Shown here piece by piece: positions 1-8,477 of a stretch of DNA of 64,000 bases. This stretch comes from Candidatus Bathyarchaeota archaeon A05DMB-3 (GTDB lineage Archaea > Thermoproteota > Bathyarchaeia > Bathyarchaeales > Bathycorpusculaceae). A program made the position numbers and the translations under genes. Below the pieces are notes generated by a model. It saw nothing but the letters and a program-made list of their open reading frames with translations, did no database searches and was not told where the DNA came from. Every line of letters begins with the position of its first letter. Position 1 is the stretch's first letter. The DNA lies in the NCBI GenBank assembly GCA_019685555.1, contig JABFQN010000004.1, positions 40,853 through 104,852 of the forward strand. Direction: 5' to 3'.

Positions 1-233
1 GTCCAGTAAACCCGTTTGTTTTCAACAAGCGCCTTAGCCGCAGTTTCAGTTGATGCTGGGAGCGGAAAGTAAAGAAAGACAACGCCTTCAGCCCAATATA
101 AGCCTGCAGTTTTTCCGCCGGCAATAATTGATGCGAACCTTGCAATGTCTTCTGGAGTTGCGAAAAAGTTGCGCTCCATGATGACTATTTCTTTAAAGGG
201 CTCAAATTTAACGTCCACTGCACCTTCATCCAT
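1..233 (-). CDS. Hypothetical protein, C-terminus cut by window edge
   Basis: An open frame starts at ATG (233-231) and runs off the left edge after 77 codons, beginning MDEGAVDVKFEPFKEIVI. A GGTGAAGG stretch lies just upstream of the start and acts as a plausible ribosome binding site; an A/T-rich TATA-like stretch (272-282, minus strand) lies further back. The protein is soluble with alternating hydrophobic strands and no motif I recognise. It is transcribed divergently from inositol-phosphate synthase. Function unknown; the coding call rests on the start context and the uninterrupted frame. Confidence 0.6.
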   Translation of the reverse strand, partial: MDEGAVDVKFEPFKEIVIMERNFFATPEDIARFASIIAGGKTAGLYWAEGVVFLYFPLPASTETAAKALVENKRVYW

Positions 234-289
234 AATCCTTCACCTTCTAATAGTTTGTCGAAGTTCCCTTTTAACCTTGCCGCAAACTA

Positions 290-303
290 GAAAAGGTTAT
301 AGA
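290..303 (+). promoter_or_regulatory. TATA-like promoter of inositol-phosphate synthase
   Basis: A purine-rich BRE-like run followed by GGTTATAG (295-302) lies about 52 bases before the TTG start at 354, the geometry of an archaeal promoter with a short leader. Sequence inspection only. Confidence 0.4.
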
Positions 304-353
304 GAACCAGTCATAAACCCTTTCACCAATCAGCGAAAAGAGGGAGCAATCCA

Positions 354-1433
354 TTGACTGAAATCCGTGTGGCAATAGTTGGTGTAGGCAACTCGGCATG
401 CGCCCTAATTCAAGGAGTGGAATACTACAAAAACGCAAGAGAAAACGAAACTGTTTCGGGACTTATGCATGTGAATTTTGGTGGATACCACGTAAAAAAC
501 ATAAGGTTTGTCGCCGCTTTTGACGTTGACCAGAACAAGATTGGAAAAGACTTGGCTGAAGCCATATTCACAAAGCCAAACTGCTGCGCCAAATTCGCTG
601 AAGTGCCAAAAACAGGCGTAAAAGTTTTGCCCGGACCAATTCTCGACGGAGTGGCTAAACACATGAGGGAACCCTTCAACGTTTACGACGAGAGTAAAGT
701 TAAACCCGCAGAAGTTGCAAATACATTGAAAGAGTCTGGAGCAGAAATCCTCGTGAATTATCTGCCCGTTGGAAGCCATAATGCTACACGCTTTTATGCT
801 CAAGCAGCTTTGGATGCTGGATGCGCCTTCATAAATTGCATTCCGGAGTTTATAGCTTCAGACAACACATGGAGTCGTAAATTTGAGGAGAAGGGGCTTC
901 CAGTGGCCGGAGACGACGTTAAAAGCCAGCTTGGAGCCACTATACTGCATAGAAACCTTGTAAGGCTTTGTGTTGACAGAGGGGTAATCGTCGACGAAAC
1001 TTACCAGCTGAACCTAGGCGGAGATACAGACTTCTTAAACATGACTGTTGAAGAACGCTTAAAAACAAAGCGTATAAGCAAAACAGAAGCCGTTAAAAGC
1101 ATTGTGCCCTACGACTTGCCCACACGGATAGGTCCTTCAGACTATGTATCCTTCCTTGGAAACAAGAAAATATGTTACATTTGGCTTAAGGGAAGAAAGT
1201 TCGGCGACAGACCATTAACAATAACCGTTAAACTTGAAGTTGAGGATTCCCCCAACAGTGCCGGAGTGGTAATCGATGTCATAAGAGCCGTAAAACTAGC
1301 CCTAGACCGTAAAATAACCGGACCCCTAATAAGCATATCATCCTACGCCTTCAAACATCCGCCAATACAAGTCCCAGACCCGGTGGCGAAAGAATGGGTT
1401 GAAGACTACATAAAAGGCAAAAGAGAACGCTAA
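354..1433 (+). CDS. ino1: Myo-inositol-1-phosphate synthase
   Basis: Converts glucose-6-phosphate to inositol-1-phosphate with NAD as cofactor, the first step toward archaeal inositol phospholipid head groups and compatible solutes. The 359-residue protein opens with a Rossmann fold (VAIVGVGNSACALIQGVEYY, residues about 6-25), followed by family blocks FINCIPEFIA (about 162-171) and GDDVKSQLGATILHR (about 186-200), the region that contributes catalytic lysine and NAD contacts. The start is TTG with a GAGGGAG site 8 bases upstream. An inositol monophosphatase that could finish the pathway lies at 32191. The family assignment is firm. Confidence 0.95.
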   Translation: MTEIRVAIVGVGNSACALIQGVEYYKNARENETVSGLMHVNFGGYHVKNIRFVAAFDVDQNKIGKDLAEAIFTKPNCCAKFAEVPKTGVKVLPGPILDGVAKHMREPFNVYDESKVKPAEVANTLKESGAEILVNYLPVGSHNATRFYAQAALDAGCAFINCIPEFIASDNTWSRKFEEKGLPVAGDDVKSQLGATILHRNLVRLCVDRGVIVDETYQLNLGGDTDFLNMTVEERLKTKRISKTEAVKSIVPYDLPTRIGPSDYVSFLGNKKICYIWLKGRKFGDRPLTITVKLEVEDSPNSAGVVIDVIRAVKLALDRKITGPLISISSYAFKHPPIQVPDPVAKEWVEDYIKGKRER

Positions 1434-1445
1434 CCGCTATAAGAA

Positions 1446-2028
1446 TTACAAACCCAATCTTCTAATTGTGCGTTTTATGGTTTTTCCGAAGGTTTGGAAT
1501 AGGTAAAATCCAACGGCAAAGGCTATAGCAATGGTGATTATTCCTTCAACGGATAAGACATTCTCCAGCGTTATATATTTAATGATGAATAAGAATCCAG
1601 CTAATGCGAAAAAGATTGCTTGCGTATATCCTTCAACTTTGTCGGCTTTCGTTTCAGTCATACTGAAGGAACCTTTAACATGGTATTTTTCGCTTTTTCT
1701 GCCTATTGGATAAAGCCAATACACACCTCGGACAGTAAAGGAATCAGCTATAAGATGACTCATGAAACCAACAATAATGCCGGATGCTAATATCAAGCTC
1801 CAAAAAAGCAGATAAGCTACAACTGCAAGAATGCACATAACCCAAACATTATGCAAAAGCTTTCTATGGACACCACCAAAACGCCAAGACTTCTCCATTC
1901 TCCAATCAATAATCGGGAAGAAAAGCTGCAAAACCACATAATAAAACAAAGCCAAAATCTAAATCCAAAAAATAATAGAAAAGAGTACCGACAAACAAAC
2001 CAAAGGCTGTGTGCGTTATGAGCTTCAC
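1446..2028 (-). pseudogene. DUF457/YdjM-like membrane hydrolase, interrupted by a frameshift
   Basis: The uninterrupted C-terminal frame (1446-1955) lacks the usual DUF457 N-terminus, but it is present in another frame. A GTG at 2028, behind an AGGGG site and overlapping the pcc1 stop as GTGA, starts MKLITHTAFGLFVGTLFYYF and reads on to AAFLPD. The other frame then continues IDWRMEKSWRFGGVHRKLLHN. Removing one T at about 1909-1912 joins them as LPDIDWR, the family's metal-binding block; HTAFG and HRKLLHN supply the other histidines. About four membrane segments are visible. Either a decayed gene or a one-base consensus error. Confidence 0.8.
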
Positions 2029-2321
2029 TTAAAATCCCCTTTCTCACAGAGAGAAGTATTTTGCACATGAGTAAGCGAATTTAATGTTGATAAAACATTG
2101 TGAACAGCGGATATCCATCTTAAATAGGCGTTTAGGGCAGCCCGCAAAGCCACAGTATCCTTGGCTTCAACAGTCAAAACTAGAAACAAACCTTCAATCT
2201 TCAAGTGCGCTTTGGAGCGGGTTGTGGACGATTTGGCGGTTTCCGGCATCAAAGCTCTATACACTATTTCTAAGCTCTTTTTCGATGGCAGTTTCAAACG
2301 CAAAACTGCATTAGCCTTCAT
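2025..2321 (-). CDS. pcc1: KEOPS complex subunit Pcc1-like protein
   Basis: A 98-residue protein whose N-terminal 80 residues have the Pcc1 pattern: a strand of alternating hydrophobics (NAVLRLKLPSKKSLEIVYRA), then a KIEGLFLVLTVEAKDTVALRAALNAYLRWI core. Pcc1 dimerises the KEOPS complex, which makes N6-threonylcarbamoyladenosine at tRNA position 37. The setting, between a Brix protein and the exosome genes, is the usual archaeal one. It overlaps the Brix gene by 11 bases and the downstream DUF457 gene by 4, so translation is probably coupled. The call relies on both sequence pattern and context. Confidence 0.75.
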   Translation of the reverse strand: MKANAVLRLKLPSKKSLEIVYRALMPETAKSSTTRSKAHLKIEGLFLVLTVEAKDTVALRAALNAYLRWISAVHNVLSTLNSLTHVQNTSLCEKGDFK

Positions 2322-2877
2322 AGGTTAAATCCCAAATCAAATGCGAAACACTCATTCTTGGACCTATCTCCACTATTTCAGGGAATATCTTAAAGGTGAT
2401 GGTTAAGCCTTCTGAGGGTTCCGCTTTAATCTGCATTAAAGCATCATACCTCCCTCGCGCTTCTTCAAAAGAAACAAGCGGAATGTTAAAAAATTTTGAA
2501 AGCGCTTCTTCCAGTTTCTCAACTTCCATAGAAGGGTTTGGGCAAACCTCAATTGCTACAGATTTTATCCTTCTCCCCTTCTTCATAATTTTGGGAAACT
2601 CTCTTCGAAGCTTCACATTCCTCAAATATATTAATGGCGGGATAGGCTGTAAACCTTCAGCGCTTAACTCGTACATTTCTATTTTTCCAGGTCCGCCCTT
2701 CCATCGGTTGATAATCATTACTTTTTCAGTGTTTAGTTCTACGGCTTTTTCTGCTAAGCCTTCTAGGCTTAGTTTCCCACGGTTTATCCTCAAAATATTT
2801 GGGATTGTATGGGAAAGGCCTCTGCAGAATGTTCTAATGCCTTTGGTTGGTCTTCGTGAAGTGGTTAAAAGTATCAA
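2311..2877 (-). CDS. Brix domain ribosome biogenesis protein (Imp4-like)
   Basis: The 188-residue protein starts MILLTTSRRPTKGIRTFCR, the signature of archaeal Brix/Imp4 proteins, followed by a short domain with the NRWKGGPGKIEMYEL segment. Brix proteins bind rRNA during ribosome assembly. It sits 9 bases after eL43 and overlaps pcc1, inside the exosome superoperon, which couples rRNA processing, decay and ribosome maturation. In many archaea a small RNA polymerase subunit gene (rpoP) lies between eL43 and Brix; it is not present here. Confidence 0.85.
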   Translation of the reverse strand: MILLTTSRRPTKGIRTFCRGLSHTIPNILRINRGKLSLEGLAEKAVELNTEKVMIINRWKGGPGKIEMYELSAEGLQPIPPLIYLRNVKLRREFPKIMKKGRRIKSVAIEVCPNPSMEVEKLEEALSKFFNIPLVSFEEARGRYDALMQIKAEPSEGLTITFKIFPEIVEIGPRMSVSHLIWDLTYEG

Positions 2878-2886
2878 TTTTTCATC

Positions 2887-3192
2887 CTATTCTTCTTCCG
2901 CTGGAGCAGCCGAGGCTTCAACCTCTTCTATCGGCGCGCCTTTTGCTACACGTTTAGCTACAATTCCAAGCTTTGTTGCTGGGGTGTAGGCTCCGCCTGT
3001 GAATGTGAAGCCGCATTTGCTGCATTTCCAGACGCCGACGCTTACCCTTTTAACTCTTAAGAGACCGCACTGGGGACATTTATGCTTCCTTTTCATTTCA
3101 GTCATTATCTTCACATAACGCTTTCTAACGGTGGATCCGTAGCGGGGTCCCAACCCTCTTGTTGGACCAACTTTTTTAGTTCTTTTCCCCAT
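2887..3192 (-). CDS. rpl37ae: 50S ribosomal protein eL43 (L37Ae)
   Basis: The 101-residue protein begins MGKRTKKVGPTRGLGPRYGS and carries a zinc ribbon with CPQC and CSKC pairs (about residues 39-60), the eL43 pattern. After GGAYTPAT the C-terminus is longer than usual, ending in an acidic, alanine-rich tail. It overlaps the end of rrp42 by 17 bases, so the two are translationally coupled. Component of the large ribosomal subunit. Confidence 0.93.
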   Translation of the reverse strand: MGKRTKKVGPTRGLGPRYGSTVRKRYVKIMTEMKRKHKCPQCGLLRVKRVSVGVWKCSKCGFTFTGGAYTPATKLGIVAKRVAKGAPIEEVEASAAPAEEE

Positions 3193-3988
3193 TCTTTCCC
3201 CATCCTAGCTTTTTCCTTATTTCTTCAGCTTTTTCTTTGGCGATTTGAGCTGCCTCGAAAACTTGTTTTGGCGTGAAATATCCGCTTCCGCCCTTTTGAA
3301 TTGCACATATGTTTCCGTCATCATCCGTTGTTATTGTTAGTCGGGCATCCATTATTTGTTCTTCTTCAAGCCATGGGTCTACAACAAGCTTGTCATTTAT
3401 CTTTGCAAAAGTAACCGCTATAGGGTGTTTTCGCACTGGAAGCGCCGAGTAGCCGGGTTTGATTTTGATTTCTCCTTCTTCAATTTCATAGTTGGGCATT
3501 TTTGTGTTGAGCAACGCAGCCAAAGCAGCCAAAGCAGAAGCGTCTATTAGGTTTCCATCATGGTTAAGCACATAGATGTCCACAAATATCACAAAAACTT
3601 TCTTGCCCGGGGTTATGCAAAGCTTTTCTGTGCTTATAGCTTTTGACTCCCTTACCCCTCTGTCGACAACCCTTGCCAATTCTATTGAGTTTTCATCTGG
3701 CGGTCCAGGCTCAAAGGTTGGCGATGCCAGAGGAACAAGTTCAGCGTTGACTGTTAAGACTCCTTCATTGGGCGTGTCGGGGAAAGGTTCTCCAGTTTCG
3801 ATTTTCACTCCAGCCATGACCTCTGTTTTTCCAAGGAGAACCCTTGCCGAACCTTCTGCCCTTTCAATGATCCCCTGTTCAACTTTTATTTCGCGGTAGT
3901 CATGTAAGCCTCTGCCATCCAGTCTTTTTCCCTTGGCGATTAACTGTGCTATTTGCTTCTGTTTTACGCGAACAATTATCGACGACAT
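3176..3988 (-). CDS. rrp42: Exosome subunit Rrp42
   Basis: RNase PH-family subunit of the archaeal exosome hexamer (three Rrp41-Rrp42 dimers), which degrades or tails RNA in 3' to 5' direction. The 270 residues include the opening GKRLDGRGLHDYREIKVEQG and the EPGPPDENSIELARVVDRG block typical of Rrp42. Rrp42 is not itself catalytic but completes the active site and RNA path of Rrp41. Its start codon overlaps the rrp41 stop (shared base at 3988). Confidence 0.95.
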   Translation of the reverse strand: MSSIIVRVKQKQIAQLIAKGKRLDGRGLHDYREIKVEQGIIERAEGSARVLLGKTEVMAGVKIETGEPFPDTPNEGVLTVNAELVPLASPTFEPGPPDENSIELARVVDRGVRESKAISTEKLCITPGKKVFVIFVDIYVLNHDGNLIDASALAALAALLNTKMPNYEIEEGEIKIKPGYSALPVRKHPIAVTFAKINDKLVVDPWLEEEQIMDARLTITTDDDGNICAIQKGGSGYFTPKQVFEAAQIAKEKAEEIRKKLGWGKNGEKN

Positions 3989-4722
3989 TACTCTTCAACC
4001 TCCTTAACGCTGACATATTTTGCTCTTAACGCTTCCTTTTGAAGCGTGTAAATTTTCTTGCATCCTTCAATGGCAAGGTTCACAGCTTTCTCAAACTCTT
4101 CATGGGTTAGGATTCCATCCATCTGTAGCAGTGTTATAACGCCAAGATTTGGCATGAAGGCTACTGGGACGTCGGCGGAGCCGACCTTATCCTCAATATC
4201 CATCAAATCCAGAACTATCATATCTTCAATTTTTCCAGCTGAACACGCCACCACCAAATCTCGCATTGGTATGCCAGCGTCAGCCAAGGCCAATGAAGCA
4301 GCCGTTATGCTTGTGCACCTTGTGCTTCCATCAGCCTGCAAAACTTCGACGAAGACATCTATAGCCGTGCGCGGGTAATACTCAACAAAGATGGCTGGTT
4401 CAACGGCTTCCCTAATAACCTTCGAAAGCTCTATCTCCCTTCTTGAAGGAGCTGGAGATTTCCGTTCTTGAACAGAAAACGGTGCCATGTGGTAGCGGCA
4501 CCTTAAAACCATTCGGTCTGGAAGAGCCATATGTTTAGGATGCAATTCTCTTGGGCCGTAAACAGCTGCTAAAATTTTGTTCTTCCCCTGTTCAATGTAG
4601 GCTGAGCCATCGGCGTTTGAAAGTGCGCCTACCTCGATTTTTATTGGTCTAAGCTCGTCTGATTTTCTTCCATCAAGTCTTAAACCTTTTTTATCAATTA
4701 ATTTTTCAGTTTTTTGACTCAT
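3988..4722 (-). CDS. rrp41: Exosome catalytic subunit Rrp41
   Basis: Phosphorolytic 3'-5' exoribonuclease subunit. The 244-residue RNase PH fold shows [21 protein letters not shown], the phosphate and RNA-binding segment [21 protein letters not shown] (around residues 76-95) and the [22 protein letters not shown] block holding active-site residues. It lies between rrp4 and rrp42, six bases after rrp4, the standard archaeal order, implying equal expression of complex members. Confidence 0.96.
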   Translation of the reverse strand: MSQKTEKLIDKKGLRLDGRKSDELRPIKIEVGALSNADGSAYIEQGKNKILAAVYGPRELHPKHMALPDRMVLRCRYHMAPFSVQERKSPAPSRREIELSKVIREAVEPAIFVEYYPRTAIDVFVEVLQADGSTRCTSITAASLALADAGIPMRDLVVACSAGKIEDMIVLDLMDIEDKVGSADVPVAFMPNLGVITLLQMDGILTHEEFEKAVNLAIEGCKKIYTLQKEALRAKYVSVKEVEE

Positions 4723-4728
4723 TCTTAA

Positions 4729-5424
4729 TTACCTCCCTTTTTCCTTCTCTTTTTTAATTAGCTGTGATATGCGGTCTGTTAACCCTGTTGTGTGGGATTC
4801 CTCCTCAATCTTGTGGATTGCCATCATAGCGAGCTCCTCATCCTCTATGCTTTTGCCCGTGATTAGTATGACTCCGTTGTGTCCAAGGATTATGTGGCAT
4901 TCAGTTTCTTGCTTTATCATGGATATCATTGAGCCTTTTTTCCCTATTACTCTGGGAATCTTCGTTGGGGTTACCCTCACTATTTGTCCGCGAGTTATTT
5001 TTCCCAGTCCAGGTTCGTTTACGCTTAACTGAGGGTTGTGGGTTCTGTCATAGGAAACTATTTTCGCCACCACTAAGTCTCCAACGTCGAGAACTTCTGT
5101 TAAATCGTTTTTCTGCGGTTTAAACGGTCTGCTAAGCACGTCTGATGCTTTTAAAAGTGCTAGATATGGCGAGTTTATGTCAACGGTCCATCCGCTGAAT
5201 CCAACTTCCACCACGGTTCCTATGACTGTGTCTCCCACTCTTGGGATATAGAAGGCTCTTAAGGCAACAACGCTTACCTTCTTATCCTCATAATCCACAA
5301 GCCCTATTCTCGTAGCGTAAACCCTACTATCCTCTTTGTAAGTGTTTTCTCCAGCCACATAATCGCCTTCAGCCAGCAAATCTCCGGGAGTTACAAGCTG
5401 TCTTCTTTCAAAAAATGTAGGCAT
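4729..5424 (-). CDS. rrp4: Exosome RNA-binding cap subunit Rrp4
   Basis: The 231-residue protein has the three expected parts: an N-terminal region (VTPGDLLAEGDYVAGENTY), an S1 domain (about residues 60-130, with GDTVIGTVVEVGFSGWTVDI) and a KH domain with IGKKGSMISMIKQET (about 160-175). Trimers of Rrp4 cap the exosome and feed RNA into the Rrp41/42 ring. First exosome gene after SBDS, separated by 30 bases. Confidence 0.95.
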   Translation of the reverse strand: MPTFFERRQLVTPGDLLAEGDYVAGENTYKEDSRVYATRIGLVDYEDKKVSVVALRAFYIPRVGDTVIGTVVEVGFSGWTVDINSPYLALLKASDVLSRPFKPQKNDLTEVLDVGDLVVAKIVSYDRTHNPQLSVNEPGLGKITRGQIVRVTPTKIPRVIGKKGSMISMIKQETECHIILGHNGVILITGKSIEDEELAMMAIHKIEEESHTTGLTDRISQLIKKEKEKGR

Positions 5425-5454
5425 AAAATCACATCCAAACCATAAATCTTAATA

Positions 5455-6144
5455 TCATGATATTATTTTTGCTTCTGCGTTTCCCTTCGTCACTTCTCCA
5501 ACTTTTTCAAGGAAAGGCCCATAAAGACCAGCAGGCATTTCTAAAATTCCATGCCATGAGCCGTCTGCCCGCCATTCTTCGCGCTTTATGGTTCCCATGG
5601 CTTTAATTGTTCCGTAGGCTCTAGCAGCGTATTCTGCTGGTATGTGAACGCTGACCGCCACCTGTTCCATTTTTAGGGGAAGAATCTGCCGCAGAAGCTT
5701 GATTATTTCCCTTGCCTGTTCTTCAGTTGCTTTAAACGGGTCTATTGAATAGTGGATTTGTTCCATAGCTTGTTCTATACGCAGTGGCGGGTGGGGAAGG
5801 TTTGTCCTCGGGTCTACACACTGCCTTGATATAAAGGCTATTATTTGCCTTCGCTTATCTTCAATCATTTTTCTACGCTGCTCTGTTGTCAGTTGCAGTG
5901 TTCCCTTTTTCAGTATTGTGTCTGCAACTTTAAGGGGGTCTGTGGTTCCGAAGGCTTTGCGAATGGCTTCCTCTGAGACTTTAGTTCCTTTGTTTGCGTC
6001 TGAAAATATTGTTTCAGTCACCAGCACTTCTGTTATTGAGGATGTTTTTCCCATGCGGTAGTCTAGCGCCTTCTCAGGCTTTACAAGAACTTCGAAATGC
6101 TCATTACCCTTTGTGATGCGGGCAACAGTATACTTATCGCTCAT
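5455..6144 (-). CDS. sdo1: Ribosome maturation protein SBDS homologue
   Basis: The 229-residue protein aligns with archaeal SBDS: N-terminal FYSH domain (TVARITKGNEHFEVLVKPEKAL), a helical middle (RKMIEDKRRQIIAFISRQCVDPRT with PHPPLRIEQAME) and a ferredoxin-like C-terminal domain. SBDS helps release the anti-association factor aIF6 from new large subunits. It lies 7 bases after psmA in the exosome superoperon. Confidence 0.95.
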   Translation of the reverse strand: MSDKYTVARITKGNEHFEVLVKPEKALDYRMGKTSSITEVLVTETIFSDANKGTKVSEEAIRKAFGTTDPLKVADTILKKGTLQLTTEQRRKMIEDKRRQIIAFISRQCVDPRTNLPHPPLRIEQAMEQIHYSIDPFKATEEQAREIIKLLRQILPLKMEQVAVSVHIPAEYAARAYGTIKAMGTIKREEWRADGSWHGILEMPAGLYGPFLEKVGEVTKGNAEAKIIS

Positions 6145-6151
6145 CTCGGTT

Positions 6152-6880
6152 TCACTTGCCTGCTCCCAACTTCTTTACATACCCCTCGATTTTCTCGTCG
6201 CTGAGCATCTCCATTTTCTTTGTTGCAATTGGAATGACCGCTACCTTTATCCTCGGCGGAAGCTGTCTAGCTTCAAGGGCTTTCACTAGGCATTTTACTG
6301 CAAGCTTTGCTGTGTCTTCGAGATTCATGTCCTCGCGGTATTCTTCCTTCAAAATATTCATCACTGTTTCCTTTCCAGCGCCCACGGCTATAGCCTTATG
6401 TCCCCTATAGGTTCCGCTGGGATGGGTGGCGAAGAGACGGCATCCAGTTTTGTCCACCCCCCCAAATATCAGTGAAACTCCGAAGGGTCTGACGCCTGCA
6501 TGCTGAGTGTAAAGCTGCTGTATATCGCATATTCGCTTGGTCACAACTTCAACGTCTATGGGCTCGTCATAAGTCAATCTATTACTCTGCGCGTAAATTC
6601 GAGCTTGATCTATCAAAACCCTCGCATCTGAGCTTAAACCCACTATGGCTGCACCTATGTGATCGTCAATTCTGAAAATCTTCCAAGAAGATTCAGACTC
6701 TTCAAGAAGCTCAACTGTTTCTTCAGCTCCTAAAACCACTCCTTCTGGACATTTTATCCCCAAAATTGTTGCTCCCCTATTAACTAGCTCCATGGCGTAT
6801 TCAACTTGAAACAGCCTCCCGTCTGGTGAGAAAACGGTTATGGCACGGTCATATGCTCCCGGAGCTGCAAACACAGACAT
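6152..6880 (-). CDS. psmA: 20S proteasome alpha subunit
   Basis: The 242-residue protein carries the alpha-type N-terminal helix AYDRAITVFSPDGRLFQVEY (about residues 8-27), followed by the RGATILGIKCPEGVVLGAEE strand block; there is no N-terminal propeptide or catalytic threonine, as expected for an alpha subunit. Alpha rings gate the proteasome chamber and dock unfoldases. First gene of the superoperon; A/T-rich promoter-like sequence lies at about 6925-6945. The catalytic beta subunit is not in this window. Confidence 0.95.
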   Translation of the reverse strand: MSVFAAPGAYDRAITVFSPDGRLFQVEYAMELVNRGATILGIKCPEGVVLGAEETVELLEESESSWKIFRIDDHIGAAIVGLSSDARVLIDQARIYAQSNRLTYDEPIDVEVVTKRICDIQQLYTQHAGVRPFGVSLIFGGVDKTGCRLFATHPSGTYRGHKAIAVGAGKETVMNILKEEYREDMNLEDTAKLAVKCLVKALEARQLPPRIKVAVIPIATKKMEMLSDEKIEGYVKKLGAGK

Positions 6881-6979
6881 CCAACATCAACCTCGCATTA
6901 ACTAAACACTTGCTGAACACACATATACCAACTTAACTAAAAACCTTTTCCCACAAAATGTATGTTTAGAGAGAATCAG

Positions 6980-7756
6980 CTAAACTGGTATAGGCCTTTT
7001 TGTGCAAGTTCTGTAGGCTAATACCGCCGAGGCTAGAATTATTGTCCATATGGTTACAATTGCTGTTGCTGTAGCGTTTACATTAGAAGTTTTAGCCTTT
7101 ACTGGGGCAAATGTTAGGAATGTTGCGCAAAAGAGGAATATTCCAACGGTTGAAGCTGCGAAAAAGTCAATGAAGCGGGAGTGTTGAAAGGCTGGAGAGC
7201 TGTTAGGAAAGCCTTTCGGTAATGCAGCCTTAAAAAGGACTGTAGCTAAAGCCATTATTGAGAGCATTATTGTTAGCTGTGGGATTGTGGGTTTGGGAAT
7301 TGCACCGCTAAGCTGGAAAAGCAGAACCATTAAGCAGTTGACAGCTAGGGCTGTCGCCCACCCCTTCTTAGACAATCGGTGATTCCAGTCTCTTGGCGCG
7401 ATTCTGTTGGCAAAATAGAAGGTAACTATTGACTGCAAGTTTCCCCACCACACAACAACCACGAAAAGCAGACTTGTCCAGTCAACATCCAAAAATGATG
7501 GCTGTAGCAGTGCGCTTCCGGAAACGAGAAACTGATATGCTGTGCCGAAAAAGAAGGCCGCCATCAATAAATGGTAGTCTTTAAGCCTATACTTGGCTAT
7601 TAAGTCTTCAAGCATTGTATAAAGGGAAAAGTAAACAGCGAAAAGCACGAAAGGAAGCAAGGGCTGAACGGCTAGGTTGTTAACTCCCCTCATGGAATAC
7701 TCAAAGAGCATGTTAAATGCTGTTGCCGCCGAAACAGTTTTCCATGAACGATTCAT
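6980..7756 (-). CDS. Polytopic membrane protein of unknown function
   Basis: I place the start at ATG 7756 because a GGAGG site lies 6 bases upstream; the frame stays open 23 codons further up without a site. The 258-residue product, starting MNRSWKTVSAATAFNMLF, has about seven hydrophobic segments and few charged residues outside short loops; no catalytic or transport motif is evident. It is followed by the proteasome operon on the same strand and faces a DUF2096-like gene across a short divergent promoter region. I do not recognise the family. Confidence 0.7.
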   Translation of the reverse strand: MNRSWKTVSAATAFNMLFEYSMRGVNNLAVQPLLPFVLFAVYFSLYTMLEDLIAKYRLKDYHLLMAAFFFGTAYQFLVSGSALLQPSFLDVDWTSLLFVVVVWWGNLQSIVTFYFANRIAPRDWNHRLSKKGWATALAVNCLMVLLFQLSGAIPKPTIPQLTIMLSIMALATVLFKAALPKGFPNSSPAFQHSRFIDFFAASTVGIFLFCATFLTFAPVKAKTSNVNATATAIVTIWTIILASAVLAYRTCTKRPIPV

Positions 7757-7845
7757 GAGGGCTCCTCCGCCTTTTAAAACGGTCTGTTGGGTATGGTGAT
7801 AACTCTTTATAGTGCCATTTGCCAATTAAAGGTTGGTGACGAGCA

Positions 7846-8361
7846 TTGGGTTATTTCGCTGTCTGGAAAGTTCTGGAGGAAATGATTACCGATTTCCGTA
7901 AAAGAGGCACAACAGTTCCAGCTAACATTGTTAGCGATTTAAAAAGTGCTAAAACCCTAATAAATGTTTTGAAGGCTGACCCTTCACGTCTTGAAACAAG
8001 CCAAAAAATTGAGGAATATCTTAACAATGTTGAGTCTTATCTGATTTCTGAAGGCCAAAGATTTGGAGAAAAATACGTTGAGGATTGGCTTAAAAGACTT
8101 GAGGATGCAAGTAGAAGGGTTTTTGAAGAGGAAGAGAGTGCGTCTAGGTTTGTTCCCGGGCTTCCAAGGGGGCAGCGTTGGGTTCGTGTTAAGCCTTCCG
8201 GAGAAATGCCCGTGGAAGCGTTAAAAGCTTTAGCCAACGAATTGAGCCTTTCATTTAATGTGCAAAAGAATGGATATTTGCTTGTTTACGGTGAAGATGA
8301 ACGTGTTAAGGATTTTGTCAAGAAAATGGCTACAAAATATGGATTGAAGGCTGAGAAATAG
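7846..8361 (+). CDS. DUF2096-like conserved archaeal protein
   Basis: A soluble 171-residue protein. The N-terminal two thirds are helical (VWKVLEEMITDFRKRGTTVP, KSAKTLINVLKADPSR); the C-terminal third, PRGQRWVRVKPSGEMPVEAL onward, looks like a small alpha/beta domain. The pattern matches my recollection of archaeal DUF2096, for which no function is established. The start is TTG, with a GGTGA stretch just upstream and a TATA-like CTTTATAG near 7803-7810. It precedes smc by 116 bases on the same strand. Confidence 0.65.
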   Translation: MGYFAVWKVLEEMITDFRKRGTTVPANIVSDLKSAKTLINVLKADPSRLETSQKIEEYLNNVESYLISEGQRFGEKYVEDWLKRLEDASRRVFEEEESASRFVPGLPRGQRWVRVKPSGEMPVEALKALANELSLSFNVQKNGYLLVYGEDERVKDFVKKMATKYGLKAEK

Positions 8362-8477
8362 CGTTTTAGAGTGCATAATGGTTAAAACTTGCCAATGTAA
8401 CACTTTTATAGAGAAATCGTACAGAATTGAGTTCAAAAGACTGCCGACGGTTTCATGTGGGGTGAGGGCGCGGTTTA

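Noticed and set aside
405..803. Open frame opposite the inositol-phosphate synthase gene
   Set aside because: Antisense to a strongly conserved protein, cysteine/phenylalanine-rich composition and no ribosome site.
2396..2989. 197-codon frame opposite Brix/eL43
   Set aside because: Serine-rich antisense shadow with no start context; both genes beneath are firm.
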